From a virus, in the IMG/VR virus record IMGVR_UViG_3300043436_004896, positions 1 to 27,087 of that record: a stretch of 27,087 nt of DNA; one strand, written 5' to 3'. Shown here in pieces: positions 11,775 through 19,707 of this stretch. Under the pieces are notes generated by a model that saw only the letters and a program-made list of their open reading frames with translations, was not told where the DNA came from and did not search any database. Positions within the stretch are counted from its first letter, which is position 1, and each line of letters starts with the position of its first letter. A program made the position numbers and the translations under genes.

Positions 11775-14112
11775 AATCTGTAACTATTTGGTGTAAATTT
11801 TCTAATAATAACACTTCGCTTCTTCCTTTAGTAAAATCAATAGTAATTCTAGTTGGAATAAACTTTTTAATATCACGCCATAAAAAACGCCCAATTTCTC
11901 TAGGAAATAAACAACCGATTGCACTACCTTCAATTTTTACTAAAGCTTCAGGTTGCACATCATGGTATATTTTAGCCATCGCTACACCATAACGAATATC
12001 TTCTGTTTGTCCAAAACGTTTCCAGCTTTCACGCCATTCGTTATCTTCGGTTTCATATCCAATTATATATTGTTCAGATTCACCAACTGATAAATTTAAA
12101 AAATCAGTTATATTGGTTCCGATTCCTGAAGGATGATCTATTAATTGTGAATTGATTTGCAAAAAATAAGCACCACCAAAAGTCGCCGTTAAACTCCATG
12201 CTTCAGTAGAACTGCTAGCCAAATCATTCATTAAAATATCATTACCACCAAACGTTACATAAAACAATTCAGGATTCGCATTTATAGCTACATACGAATC
12301 ATAACTAATAAAATAATGATAGAACCAAGGTTGCAATGGAAATAGATTTTCATACGATAAAACAGCTACCACACCATAACCACCCGCCGTTCCATAAATA
12401 GGTCGTCTAAAACGAAATTGTTTTTCTGTTAAATCAGCAATTGAATCACCATGAAATATTGAAATACTTGTTGTGGTAGAAAAATCAATATTTCTAGTAT
12501 ATATATCTTCCCATGTTCTTAATTCAGTTATTTTCACTGATAAGCTTTTAACCACATAACTATAAAACCAAGGTTGCGTAAAATCAGCAGATAAAGGCGC
12601 ATGTAGTTTAAAATCAAAAAAACCATTTTGAGGATAATTCAAATCTTTTAATTCTAAATTAGCAGAAACAGTTTCAGGTTTAGAAGTATAGTAATCACCC
12701 ACTGTAATTAAACTGTTATAATCTGAAGAAGCAGTAACTTTTTTACAAGTTAAACGATTATTTTTTTCATCTGATTCAGGCAACTTAGAAGAAACTATTA
12801 TATTGGATCCACATAATAAATCATATTTATAAGACCTTGAAAACTCTTTTTCTTCAATTGAGTTTATTACAGCAATACCACCACTTGTATATCTTGATAT
12901 TGATTCTAAATTAATTTTATAATCAATAGAACGATCTATATATTCGTCTGAAATTTTTAAATATTTACGGTTTAAAATTGAAAAATAATTATTAACATAA
13001 TCTGTTTCATTTTCAGCCTTTGCAGGACTTGTTCCATAATTTAAAATTTTTATAACTTCTAGATGCAATGGTTTAACAAAACCCTCAACAAAAGAAAGCC
13101 CTAAATATGATGTTAAAATATAACGTAATTTAGATTCTCTATTAATTGAACTAAAATTTAAAATACCATTTGTTTTCCAAAACGAAAACATATCTTTTGG
13201 CGCAGCATACAAAATAGAATTACCTGTTGTATTATCTTGAATGGCATAATCAGGGATTAAATTACCATCTTCATCACAATTCCAATCAATTTCAACTGTT
13301 TTCCATGGTGAAACTATTGATACAGTTGGTGTTTTAAAAAATACCAAATCCATCACATTTTTAGTTAGTGTTTCTGTTGAAACATATACACCATTAGTTG
13401 TGTAATTATACACCAATTGGCTTTCTTCATGCTTGCGATTGATTCCTTCAATATACCAGGTATCACCTTGACCATATAAAGTACAGCCTAAACTGTTTAA
13501 TAATAATTCAAGGATTTCATACGCATTTTTTCGTTTAGGCATTACTTCACCTACTAACAAAATCACTTCAATTTCACCATCTAAATACGTTGCACCATTT
13601 ACCACAATTTCATCCCAACGGTAATCTGTTACAGCCGATTCAATTGCAGGAGCAAACACAATATTTTTATCTAGCTTTGTGAAACGTAAACATTCTGCAA
13701 TTAATTTAATTACAGATGTTTCTTGTTTGTAGTAGCTATTTGGTAAGTAATTACCTTTCAGTAATCCAATACCATCAGTAGCGGTTAAATCAACAAAAAC
13801 AACGCCGTTATCATATGGTTCCGAATAGAAATCAGGCAATAAATACCCTTCGAATATTAAGTTATTATCCTGATCCTCTACCGTTACTAAATAACGTTTT
13901 TCGTTACCACTATATAAGTGAAAGAATTTACCATCGGTTTTATCATTTACCATAAGGTTAAACTGAAATTCCGAAGCCATAATAGACTGGTATTTATCAT
14001 CAGCACCATTATAGATAAGTTTTGGAGCGCCTACAGCTGTAAACTCTTCAATTAAGTTACGATCATTCGTAAACTTATCTATAATTTTTACTATGATATT
14101 GGTAATATTCAT
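11764..14112 (-). CDS. Large tail tip / baseplate protein (Tal- or gp27-like position)
   Basis: Protein of 782 residues directly after the tape measure, where siphoviruses encode the distal tail and hub proteins. The first ~220 residues (EFQFNLMVNDKTDGKFFHLYSGNEKRYLVTVEDQDNNLIFEGYLLPDFYSEPYDNGVVFVDLTATDGIGLLKG, then AYEILELLLNSLGCTLYGQGDTWYIEG) resemble hub proteins: paired beta barrels followed by a helical insert and a domain that reads out on itself. The rest is beta-rich with many aromatic residues. It probably closes the tail tube and anchors the fibre. Exact homology cannot be shown by eye. Coupled to the tape measure by TAATG. Confidence 0.7.
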   Translation of the reverse strand: MNITNIIVKIIDKFTNDRNLIEEFTAVGAPKLIYNGADDKYQSIMASEFQFNLMVNDKTDGKFFHLYSGNEKRYLVTVEDQDNNLIFEGYLLPDFYSEPYDNGVVFVDLTATDGIGLLKGNYLPNSYYKQETSVIKLIAECLRFTKLDKNIVFAPAIESAVTDYRWDEIVVNGATYLDGEIEVILLVGEVMPKRKNAYEILELLLNSLGCTLYGQGDTWYIEGINRKHEESQLVYNYTTNGVYVSTETLTKNVMDLVFFKTPTVSIVSPWKTVEIDWNCDEDGNLIPDYAIQDNTTGNSILYAAPKDMFSFWKTNGILNFSSINRESKLRYILTSYLGLSFVEGFVKPLHLEVIKILNYGTSPAKAENETDYVNNYFSILNRKYLKISDEYIDRSIDYKINLESISRYTSGGIAVINSIEEKEFSRSYKYDLLCGSNIIVSSKLPESDEKNNRLTCKKVTASSDYNSLITVGDYYTSKPETVSANLELKDLNYPQNGFFDFKLHAPLSADFTQPWFYSYVVKSLSVKITELRTWEDIYTRNIDFSTTTSISIFHGDSIADLTEKQFRFRRPIYGTAGGYGVVAVLSYENLFPLQPWFYHYFISYDSYVAINANPELFYVTFGGNDILMNDLASSSTEAWSLTATFGGAYFLQINSQLIDHPSGIGTNITDFLNLSVGESEQYIIGYETEDNEWRESWKRFGQTEDIRYGVAMAKIYHDVQPEALVKIEGSAIGCLFPREIGRFLWRDIKKFIPTRITIDFTKGRSEVLLLENLHQIVTDYVD

Positions 14113-16460
14113 TATCGTTTTCTACTATTTTTATTTACAGCACGTTCTATAACCAATTCCAAATCGGAACCAGCTAATCTAAAACCGCCTTCTATATTTA
14201 CATTTACACCTTGATCACCACTTTGCATCATTCCCCAAAGGTTGCCTTGTTGTTTTTGGTTTAAGATTAATTCACCACTATTTACACGTGCTAGAATTTT
14301 ATCACCATATAAAGAAGTGCCAGGAACAACACCACCATTTGCAAATGCAGGAGCACCACCGCCACCAGCTATATTAGATAAAGCAGATTTTGCTAAAGTT
14401 CCTAAAGCAACCAAAGCAATACCAGCTGCAATAGCCACTACCGGATTTAAAGAAGTAAGCGCTTTTTTAATTCCACTTACAGAAATACCAATTCCAATTG
14501 CTAATTTTCCAACCTGGATTGCCATATCCGCTAATGCAGTTATCATTAAAGTCCAAACAGATTGAATTGATAAACCACCCGCAATAGATTGACCTAACAT
14601 TTCACCAAAACCAACAGCAAAACTTTCAGCTGTAGATTCCATTACCTGAGCAATACCCTCATTAAAAAGTTTTGCATTTTCTTGCATTTTATATTGCTCA
14701 GCCGAAATTGAAATTACAGCATTTTCAGTAATAGTTTGTGCAGCAGCCCAACTTTGTAAATAAGCTTCAGTATCTAATGGTTGCAAAGAAAGATTCAAAT
14801 CTTTTAAAGAAGTTAATGGTTTTTGAAGCTCATTTAGTTTAATCTGAACTTCATCTATTCTTTGCTGATACAATAACCACTCACGATTAGATTCAGCCGT
14901 TTTAGATTGTAATTCTTTTAAATCTGAAATTTGTTTTTCAAAATAAGCAGCAGTACCTACTTTTAAAACATCACCTAATTTTTTAGCACCTTTTCCAATT
15001 CCAGCAACAACACCTTCTTCAGCACCAGTTTCAACAGAAGTTTCTACTTCATTTGTTAAAGATTCAGTATCAACATTTACATAGGCTATTTTTTTTCTAG
15101 AAAGGGTTCCATCAATAGCTTCATTAATATTTTTTGAAGTATCAACCGCAAATGCTTTTACATCCGCAGAAGCTTCTTTTACAAAACTTTTAACATTATC
15201 AACTTGCCCTGTAAAAGCATTTTTTAAAATATCTGGAATAGCTTTAAAATCACCAGTTAAAATTGCTTTAACTAAAGAACCAATACTTTTAAAACTATTA
15301 ATAATAGTTGTACCCGCTAATTTAAAACCATCAATTATCAAACTAACTACTAACTTACCAGCAGTATATAATTGTTTAAATGATAAAATAATATATTGAA
15401 CAGCACCTCTTACTAACATTGATTCATTATATAAATCAATAAAGTAATTTGCCACATCTACAATTCCTTTTTTTACAGACGACCAATTTTTAACTAAAGC
15501 ATAAATCAATAAACCAACACCCGCAATAACTAAGCCTATTGGACCAGTCATTGTAGTAAAAGCAATACCTAAAGCACTAATACCCGCTGTAATCATTGGA
15601 AGTAAAGACATAAAACTACCAACAGCTAAAATTAACGGTCCTATAGCTGCTAAAATACCCGCTACAACTACAATCATTTTTTGTGCTTCAGGCGAAATAT
15701 TTCTAAACCATTCTGCTAAATCTTGTAAACCATCAATTAATGGTGAAATAAAATCTAAAATTATACTACCAATTGAATCAGCAAAAGAAGCAATTGAATC
15801 CTGCAAAGTTGACATTCTACCTTTAAAAGTTTGCGCCTGTAAATCCATAGCTCCGCTAAAGTTTACATTACCAATACCTAATAAATAGTTTTGAATGTCT
15901 GTTGCGTTTTTTGCAACCGTTGTAGTAACACCTTGAAAAGTAAAAGAAACATTTTCACCTTCCGATTTTGCTTTGATTCCAAACTCTTTTAAACGTTCAA
16001 ATTCACCCGTACTAGCATCAGCAACCGCTTCAATCATTTGATTTAAGCTTTTTCCCATTGCACTAGCAGTATTACCATAAGAAGTCAATGCTTCTTCAGA
16101 TGGATCTAATCCTAAATTTTTAAGTTTAATGAATGCATCTAAAACCTCTTCCATTTGGTAAGGTGTTTCAGCGGCAAAAGATTGTATTTGTTTAAATGCG
16201 CTATCAGCTGCATCTTGATTTCCTTGAAACGTAGATAGCAAAGAAGTACGTAAAGTTTCAAAATCAGCAGCAGTTTTAACCGCCATAGTACCCAAACCAA
16301 GTATTGGCGCTGTTAAGCCTAAAGATAATGAAGAACCAATAGAAGTAAGTTTATCGCCCATTTTAGCAATATCACGCTGTGCATTTTGCATCTGTGTGCT
16401 AAATTGCTGTAAATCAGCACTAAACTTAATATTGATACTCGCTAAACTTCCAGCCATCAC
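14112..16460 (-). CDS. Tail tape measure protein
   Basis: Protein of 782 residues that sets tail length and passes through the tail tube at ejection. The N-terminus (INIKFSADLQQFSTQMQNAQRDIAKMGDKLTSIGSSLSLGLTAPILGLG) is the common start of tape measure proteins. Helical segments follow, then a hydrophobic region (about 260-325), and a second Ala/Gly/Ile-rich hydrophobic region near 670-725 (IAIGIGISVSG to LGTLAKSAL) ending in GGGGAPAFANGG. At ~0.15 nm per residue this predicts a tail of roughly 115-120 nm, an estimate from the family rule. It starts a new transcription unit: a terminator and a 21-bp repeat promoter precede it. Start at 16460 or the adjacent ATG at 16457. Confidence 0.92.
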   Translation of the reverse strand: MMAGSLASINIKFSADLQQFSTQMQNAQRDIAKMGDKLTSIGSSLSLGLTAPILGLGTMAVKTAADFETLRTSLLSTFQGNQDAADSAFKQIQSFAAETPYQMEEVLDAFIKLKNLGLDPSEEALTSYGNTASAMGKSLNQMIEAVADASTGEFERLKEFGIKAKSEGENVSFTFQGVTTTVAKNATDIQNYLLGIGNVNFSGAMDLQAQTFKGRMSTLQDSIASFADSIGSIILDFISPLIDGLQDLAEWFRNISPEAQKMIVVVAGILAAIGPLILAVGSFMSLLPMITAGISALGIAFTTMTGPIGLVIAGVGLLIYALVKNWSSVKKGIVDVANYFIDLYNESMLVRGAVQYIILSFKQLYTAGKLVVSLIIDGFKLAGTTIINSFKSIGSLVKAILTGDFKAIPDILKNAFTGQVDNVKSFVKEASADVKAFAVDTSKNINEAIDGTLSRKKIAYVNVDTESLTNEVETSVETGAEEGVVAGIGKGAKKLGDVLKVGTAAYFEKQISDLKELQSKTAESNREWLLYQQRIDEVQIKLNELQKPLTSLKDLNLSLQPLDTEAYLQSWAAAQTITENAVISISAEQYKMQENAKLFNEGIAQVMESTAESFAVGFGEMLGQSIAGGLSIQSVWTLMITALADMAIQVGKLAIGIGISVSGIKKALTSLNPVVAIAAGIALVALGTLAKSALSNIAGGGGAPAFANGGVVPGTSLYGDKILARVNSGELILNQKQQGNLWGMMQSGDQGVNVNIEGGFRLAGSDLELVIERAVNKNSRKR

Positions 16461-16477
16461 TTTACTTTTTTAGTATA

Positions 16478-16528
16478 GCTAAAGTACTTTTAGGTGTTTA
16501 TTTTGTTGTGTAACTTTGTTCCGTTTTT
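16478..16528 (-). promoter_or_regulatory. Candidate late promoter of the tail operon
   Basis: On the minus strand a 21-bp box (16528-16508, containing CGGAACAAAGTTACAC) is identical to that upstream of the portal gene. Exactly 21 bases downstream lies TACTTTAGC (16486-16478), matching TAATTTAGC at the portal, followed by 17 bases to the tape measure ATG. The short element fits a -7 region (TAnnTT). The box covers the -33 region and beyond, where a phage or host activator could bind. Confidence 0.7.
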
Positions 16529-16535
16529 AAATAAA

Positions 16536-16566
16536 AAAAAGCCTTTGCATTACACAAAGGCTTTTT
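16536..16566. terminator. Bidirectional intrinsic terminator between head and tail operons
   Basis: AAAAAGCCTTTG (16536-16547) and CAAAGGCTTTTT (16555-16566) form a perfect 12-bp stem with loop CATTACA, with A and T runs on both sides. On the minus strand it ends the transcript of the capsid/chaperone genes seven bases before the 21-bp box of the tail promoter. Confidence 0.88.
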
Positions 16567-16600
16567 CGAGTTTAACCAAAATTCAAAAAGAAGAAACACG

Positions 16601-17086
16601 TTAACATTCAGGGATTTTACCACGAGCTTTATCTACTCTTGCCCAAAAATCTTTCATTTCATTAATTTCTTTTTCAATTTCTTCATTTGTTTTGATATTC
16701 TGCATTTCAATAATATCAGATTCCCATGGGAATGGCATATATTCATGCTCAGAAACTTTAGATTTTAAATGTGGTAATAAGCTTACGTAGCTTAATTTTC
16801 TCATTATGATTAAACGCTCTTTAGATAAACCATCTTCTTTACGTCGATAGCCTTCTAATGTGTTAGCAAATTGCCGATAGGTTAAGGAATAAAAGTAATC
16901 TACTTGCAATCCTATTTCACCTAAAGCAATGCTTTCTAGTTCATCCCAGGTTAGTTCTTTGCGCTCCTCTTTTTCGGCGCTATCTGCTTTCCCTGGTCGG
17001 CGTTTTGTTTTGGCATGGATTCTACTATTCCTGCAATAATTTGCTGAAGCAATGCGGTGTTTGTAAATACAGTATCTACAATACAT
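16601..17086 (-). CDS. Tail assembly chaperone, frameshift extension (gpT-like)
   Basis: The open frame runs from 17086, but its first ~33 codons overlap the upstream chaperone gene and look unnatural (MYCRYCIYKHRIASANYCRNSR). Translation more probably enters at 16987 by a -1 frameshift at GGGAAAG, giving ...DQGK-ADSAEKEERKELTWDELE and 128 further residues. The fusion would be about 240 residues. The extension has a helical, charged pattern (ELTWDELESIALGEIGLQVDYFYSLTYRQFANTLEGY) like gpT-type chaperones that link the tape measure to tail tube subunits. Its location just before the tape measure is the invariant place of G/GT pairs. It is unlikely to be a free-standing gene. Confidence 0.8.
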   Translation of the reverse strand: MYCRYCIYKHRIASANYCRNSRIHAKTKRRPGKADSAEKEERKELTWDELESIALGEIGLQVDYFYSLTYRQFANTLEGYRRKEDGLSKERLIIMRKLSYVSLLPHLKSKVSEHEYMPFPWESDIIEMQNIKTNEEIEKEINEMKDFWARVDKARGKIPEC

Positions 17087-17322
17087 GCACTACTTTCACT
17101 TTCATCATCAATAGGATTTCCAGCATTATCTGCTGCTGCTATAACTAAGTTTTCAATTAAATCAAAAAACTCATAAGGAATATCATCTTTAATACCATCC
17201 AACACACTTAAACGTGCTAAAGTTTGATTCAAAGTAGTATCACCATATACACGCCCTAAAACTCTAAAAAAGCCCAGCCCGAATTTCAGGCTGTAGCTTT
17301 CATTATTTAATGTGATATTCAT
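16951..17322 (-). CDS. Tail assembly chaperone, gpG-like
   Basis: Protein of 123 residues made without frameshift; it coats the tape measure during tail assembly and is not in the finished virion. N-terminal beta/helix part MNITLNNESYSLKFGLGFFRVLGRVYG, then helices and a basic C-terminal tail (PKKRSAKN). It lies between the major tail protein and the tape measure, as in lambda-like and HK97-like phages. The last 12 codons follow a GGGAAAG heptamer at which a share of ribosomes would slip back one base and make the G-T fusion. It starts one base after the tail tube gene stop. Confidence 0.85.
   Translation of the reverse strand: MNITLNNESYSLKFGLGFFRVLGRVYGDTTLNQTLARLSVLDGIKDDIPYEFFDLIENLVIAAADNAGNPIDDESESSACIVDTVFTNTALLQQIIAGIVESMPKQNADQGKQIAPKKRSAKN
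16961..16993 (-). promoter_or_regulatory. Programmed -1 frameshift site with downstream hairpin
   Basis: The heptamer G-GGA-AAG (16993-16987) lies in the correct frame of the chaperone gene and is the same heptamer that lambda uses for G-T frameshifting. Slipping to GGG-AAA enters the 16601-ending frame. Six bases on, GCGCC (16980-16976) can pair with GGAGCGC (16967-16961) with one bulge, a plausible stimulator. Spacing fits known -1 sites. Confidence 0.85.
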
Positions 17323-17323
17323 A

Positions 17324-17746
17324 CTAAGCCGGAACTGTTCCTACTGTATAATCACCTGTTCCTTTAAAACTTGCATCACCAGTAGCAAAACCACTTGTAG
17401 GAGCTGCAAAGTTAATCGATTCAATATAGGCATTCCCTGAGATGATAATATCACCAACAGTTCCAGTTGTGAATTCGATTGCTACTTGCGTTCCTGCTTT
17501 GTGCTTGTTTAATAAAGATGCAAAATCTTCTTGCGTAGATAAAGCCGCTTTATCAGCTACTAACATATTTGTTGCTACACCCCAAGTGTAGTTTCCTGAA
17601 ACTACTAAATTACCATCGGTATCTTTAGTAGCAATTTCTTCTAAAGACATAGAAGAATTAAAAGAACATTCTGTAGCGTGAAAGATAGTTTCACCATCTA
17701 CACTAATTCGAAGGTTCTTACCTTTGTATGGTTGCCCTGCTGCCAT
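17324..17746 (-). CDS. Major tail tube protein (TP901-1-like family)
   Basis: Protein of 140 residues that polymerises to the tail tube. MAAGQPYKGKNLRISVDGETIFHATECSFNSSMSLEEIATKDTDG and the later NAYIESINFAAPTSGFATGDASFKGTGDYTVG are the two recognisable beta-rich blocks of the TP901-1 major tail family, in which a DGE...FH..E and a T.K. pattern recur. Length is near the family's 140-170. It follows the tail terminator and precedes the chaperones, as expected. Being a structural protein it should be abundantly translated. Confidence 0.9.
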   Translation of the reverse strand: MAAGQPYKGKNLRISVDGETIFHATECSFNSSMSLEEIATKDTDGNLVVSGNYTWGVATNMLVADKAALSTQEDFASLLNKHKAGTQVAIEFTTGTVGDIIISGNAYIESINFAAPTSGFATGDASFKGTGDYTVGTVPA

Positions 17747-17750
17747 TGTT

Positions 17751-18098
17751 TTATAATTTTATAATGTTAATTACTCCTGCATACGAATTATTTGCTTCCA
17801 TCCACATTAAAGATGAAGATTCAAATTCGATATTTTGTGAAGCTTTTACTAATTCAATCATTTGATCAGTGAATTGTAACGCTTCATTGTATTGGTTTTC
17901 CTGGAACCAAAAAAACAAAGTAGCACTAAACATGTCAGCATCTTTGCTTTCACCTTCTTGACTTTCTAAACTGTAGGTTGCAAAAGGAAATTGCACATCT
18001 TCAGGCGCAATAACCGGATACATTCTCTGCTGCATTACATCTGTAAAAAATGTACTAGAAGTAAAAAAACTGAATATTAACTCTGAAAACTGAAACAT
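17751..18098 (-). CDS. Tail terminator / completion protein (DUF3168-like)
   Basis: Protein of 115 residues. The block RMYPVIAPEDVQFPFATYSLESQEGESKDADMFSATLFFWFQENQYNEALQFTDQMIELVK matches the gp17/DUF3168 type, where v-yP...aP.....fPfi-ys is followed by a strand and a helix with a bury pattern. Family members form the hexameric ring that ends the tail tube and mates with the head. Position directly before the tube gene fits. It overlaps the upstream gene by one base (TAATG). Confidence 0.8.
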   Translation of the reverse strand: MFQFSELIFSFFTSSTFFTDVMQQRMYPVIAPEDVQFPFATYSLESQEGESKDADMFSATLFFWFQENQYNEALQFTDQMIELVKASQNIEFESSSLMWMEANNSYAGVINIIKL

Positions 18099-18619
18099 TA
18101 TCTACTTAATTTATCAATTCGTTTTTGTATGTATCGTGCTACTTTAGCTTCTGATTCTTGCGTAACCGCACCTTTTGTTTGTTCGTAAGCATTTTTCATA
18201 AAAGGATTTCCTTTTGTTCTACGAATTGCTGCACCATTATTAGCACCCGCTTTTCGTTTACGCTTGAATCCTTTGTTATACACATTGAATCCATATTCTA
18301 CAAAATGTCCGTACCAACCATCTTGTTTGCCTTTTGCTCTAGGTCCTACATATACCGTAGGATTATCTTTTGCACTTCCTTTTCTACCCACAATAGTGCC
18401 AATAGATTTTTTTAGGTTTCCTGGTTGTATTACTCGCCCACGTGCCGTGTGTTTCTTTTTAGAAATTGGTGCCGTTTGCTTTGCCGCTTTAACCGTACTG
18501 CTTGCCACTTGTTTAAGAATACCAATGATTTCCCTCTTTTTACTTTTATCATCACTTAATGCTTTGATTTTTATTTCAAGTTCAGGAAAACCTGTTATTT
18601 CTACCATTGGCTTTGCCAT
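18098..18619 (-). CDS. HK97 gp10-like tail component
   Basis: Protein of 173 residues. Typical gp10 features: MVEITGFPELEIKIKALSD at the start, a basic middle with AKQTAPISKKKHTARGRVIQPGNLKKSIGTIVGRKG, and the G.Y.HFVEYG motif (YGHFVEYGFNVYN), then GNPFMKNAYEQTK, all of which recur in HK97-gp10-type proteins that take part in the head-tail joint. It lies between the head closure gene and the tail terminator, in the usual order. Confidence 0.88.
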   Translation of the reverse strand: MAKPMVEITGFPELEIKIKALSDDKSKKREIIGILKQVASSTVKAAKQTAPISKKKHTARGRVIQPGNLKKSIGTIVGRKGSAKDNPTVYVGPRAKGKQDGWYGHFVEYGFNVYNKGFKRKRKAGANNGAAIRRTKGNPFMKNAYEQTKGAVTQESEAKVARYIQKRIDKLSR

Positions 18620-18948
18620 TACACATACATTTTAACCATTAATTGCAAATGCTTTTTTCGACCTAATTCTTTTACGTGAATTACTTCAAATGTTTCATTT
18701 GTATCTTTTACCTTTAATTGATTGCTTTTTGCTTTGATTTCGGCATTGTAGCGAATTGTATACGTACGATTCACTAAATGTCGAATTTTACCTTCAGCTT
18801 CTTCATCACCGGATATTTCTTTCATGAAGGCAAAAGGATTCGCAATTACTTCTTCAGTAGTTGTTACACTTCCTGTAGAAGTAGGCACTTTCACTAACTC
18901 AATAACTTCAATTTTGCGGTCCATTTGCCCAATGAAAGGATTCTCCAT
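18619..18948 (-). CDS. Head closure / head-tail joining protein (SPP1 gp16-like)
   Basis: Protein of 109 residues with a beta-rich fold. GQMDRKIEVIELVKVPTSTGSVTTTEEVIANPFAFMKEISGDEE and RTYTIRYNAEIKAKSNQLKVKDTNETFEVIHVKELGRKKHLQLMVKM follow the head-tail joining family pattern: m..r.....-...G....W/F.......G.E......-f-iRy...i-....v......y.I..v.... It forms the ring below the connector. TAATG overlap with the gp10-like gene. Confidence 0.85.
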   Translation of the reverse strand: MENPFIGQMDRKIEVIELVKVPTSTGSVTTTEEVIANPFAFMKEISGDEEAEGKIRHLVNRTYTIRYNAEIKAKSNQLKVKDTNETFEVIHVKELGRKKHLQLMVKMYV

Positions 18949-18950
18949 GA

Positions 18951-19502
18951 CTAGAATTTTTTATATGATCTAAGTAAAGACATTACAGTAGTAGAAAATA
19001 CTTCTGCTCTATCTTCTCTTCGTTCGTACATATCAGCAACCATTAATAACACGGCTTGTGCAATAGGTTTATCAATCGTTTCCATCCCTACATTAATAGT
19101 AACGGTAACTGCATCGAATCTATCTTGAACTGTAGGTAAATCACCTTTAAAACGAATAGCAAATCTTTTGCTAGTTTCAGCAGTTAACGTGTAGTTTTCC
19201 GCATCTATTGTTTTTTCAGCTTCAGTGCCCTGCTCAAAATACTTAACAGATGTAACCGCTTTAACCGGAAACGCTTCAAACACCAAAGGATTATCAAAGC
19301 CAGTCATTTTAAATACGATGTTTTTATCTGTAACATGACCACCGATGTAGTTTTCCGCTTGCGTTACAGCTGCATCGATATAATCCTGGATTAAATCATC
19401 TTCATCTGTAAAATCAGCATCCACTCTAAGGTGTTTTTTAGCTTTTGCTAACGTTACTACATCTACTGAAGTTCCTGCTGTTATTTGAATATCTGTTATC
19501 AT
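18951..19502 (-). CDS. Head-tail connector (HK97 gp6-like)
   Basis: Protein of 183 residues. The N-terminal part VVTLAKAKKHLRVDADFTDEDDLIQDYIDAAVTQAENYIG is the signature of gp6-like connector proteins (slee.k.hLRvd...dD..i...i.aA......), and the C-terminal helix PIAQAVLLMVADMYERRED also fits. The middle (about 65-150) is a beta domain larger than in the smallest members. It forms the ring under the portal. It begins six bases after the small head protein gene. Confidence 0.9.
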   Translation of the reverse strand: MITDIQITAGTSVDVVTLAKAKKHLRVDADFTDEDDLIQDYIDAAVTQAENYIGGHVTDKNIVFKMTGFDNPLVFEAFPVKAVTSVKYFEQGTEAEKTIDAENYTLTAETSKRFAIRFKGDLPTVQDRFDAVTVTINVGMETIDKPIAQAVLLMVADMYERREDRAEVFSTTVMSLLRSYKKF

Positions 19503-19508
19503 ACCCTA

Positions 19509-19697
19509 TTATTTTTTAACCAGTTCTACAGCTTTAGCTTCGACAAGTTCGTTTGCTTGTTTTTCTTCAATTTCAAAAACTTGACCAGCACTCCATGCTA
19601 ATCCATAAGTTCCTGCTAGATTTACTAAAGCTTCTACTTTTACTTTTTTAGAAGAAGGTGCTTTTTCAGCACCTTCTTTATTTTTAGCATCTGCCAT
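19509..19697 (-). CDS. 62-residue small head protein
   Basis: Small protein with a Lys/Ala-rich start (MADAKNKEGAEKAPSSKKVKVEALVNLAG) and a compact domain (GTYGLAWSAGQVFEIEEKQANELVEAKAVELVKK). Proteins with this v.vn..g...y..Gdv.e......a..lv..g.a... pattern often lie between capsid and connector genes in HK97-like phages. A role as capsid accessory or decoration is possible, not proven. Confidence 0.7.
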   Translation of the reverse strand: MADAKNKEGAEKAPSSKKVKVEALVNLAGTYGLAWSAGQVFEIEEKQANELVEAKAVELVKK

Positions 19698-19707
19698 CTT
19701 AATTTAA

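Noticed and set aside
11764-16460. Two neighbouring proteins of exactly 782 residues, suggesting gene duplication
   Set aside because: Their sequences are unlike (beta-rich baseplate protein versus helical tape measure), so the equal length is chance.
16508-16528. TAACTTTG on the plus strand within the 21-bp repeats, read as a plus-strand -7 promoter element
   Set aside because: No plus-strand gene lies downstream in either copy, while the distance to minus-strand starts and to TA(A/C)TTTAGC is kept; an antisense RNA remains possible but unsupported.
16601-17086. Independent gene starting at 17086
   Set aside because: Its first 33 residues overlap the chaperone frame and look non-natural, and a textbook -1 slip site explains expression of the rest.
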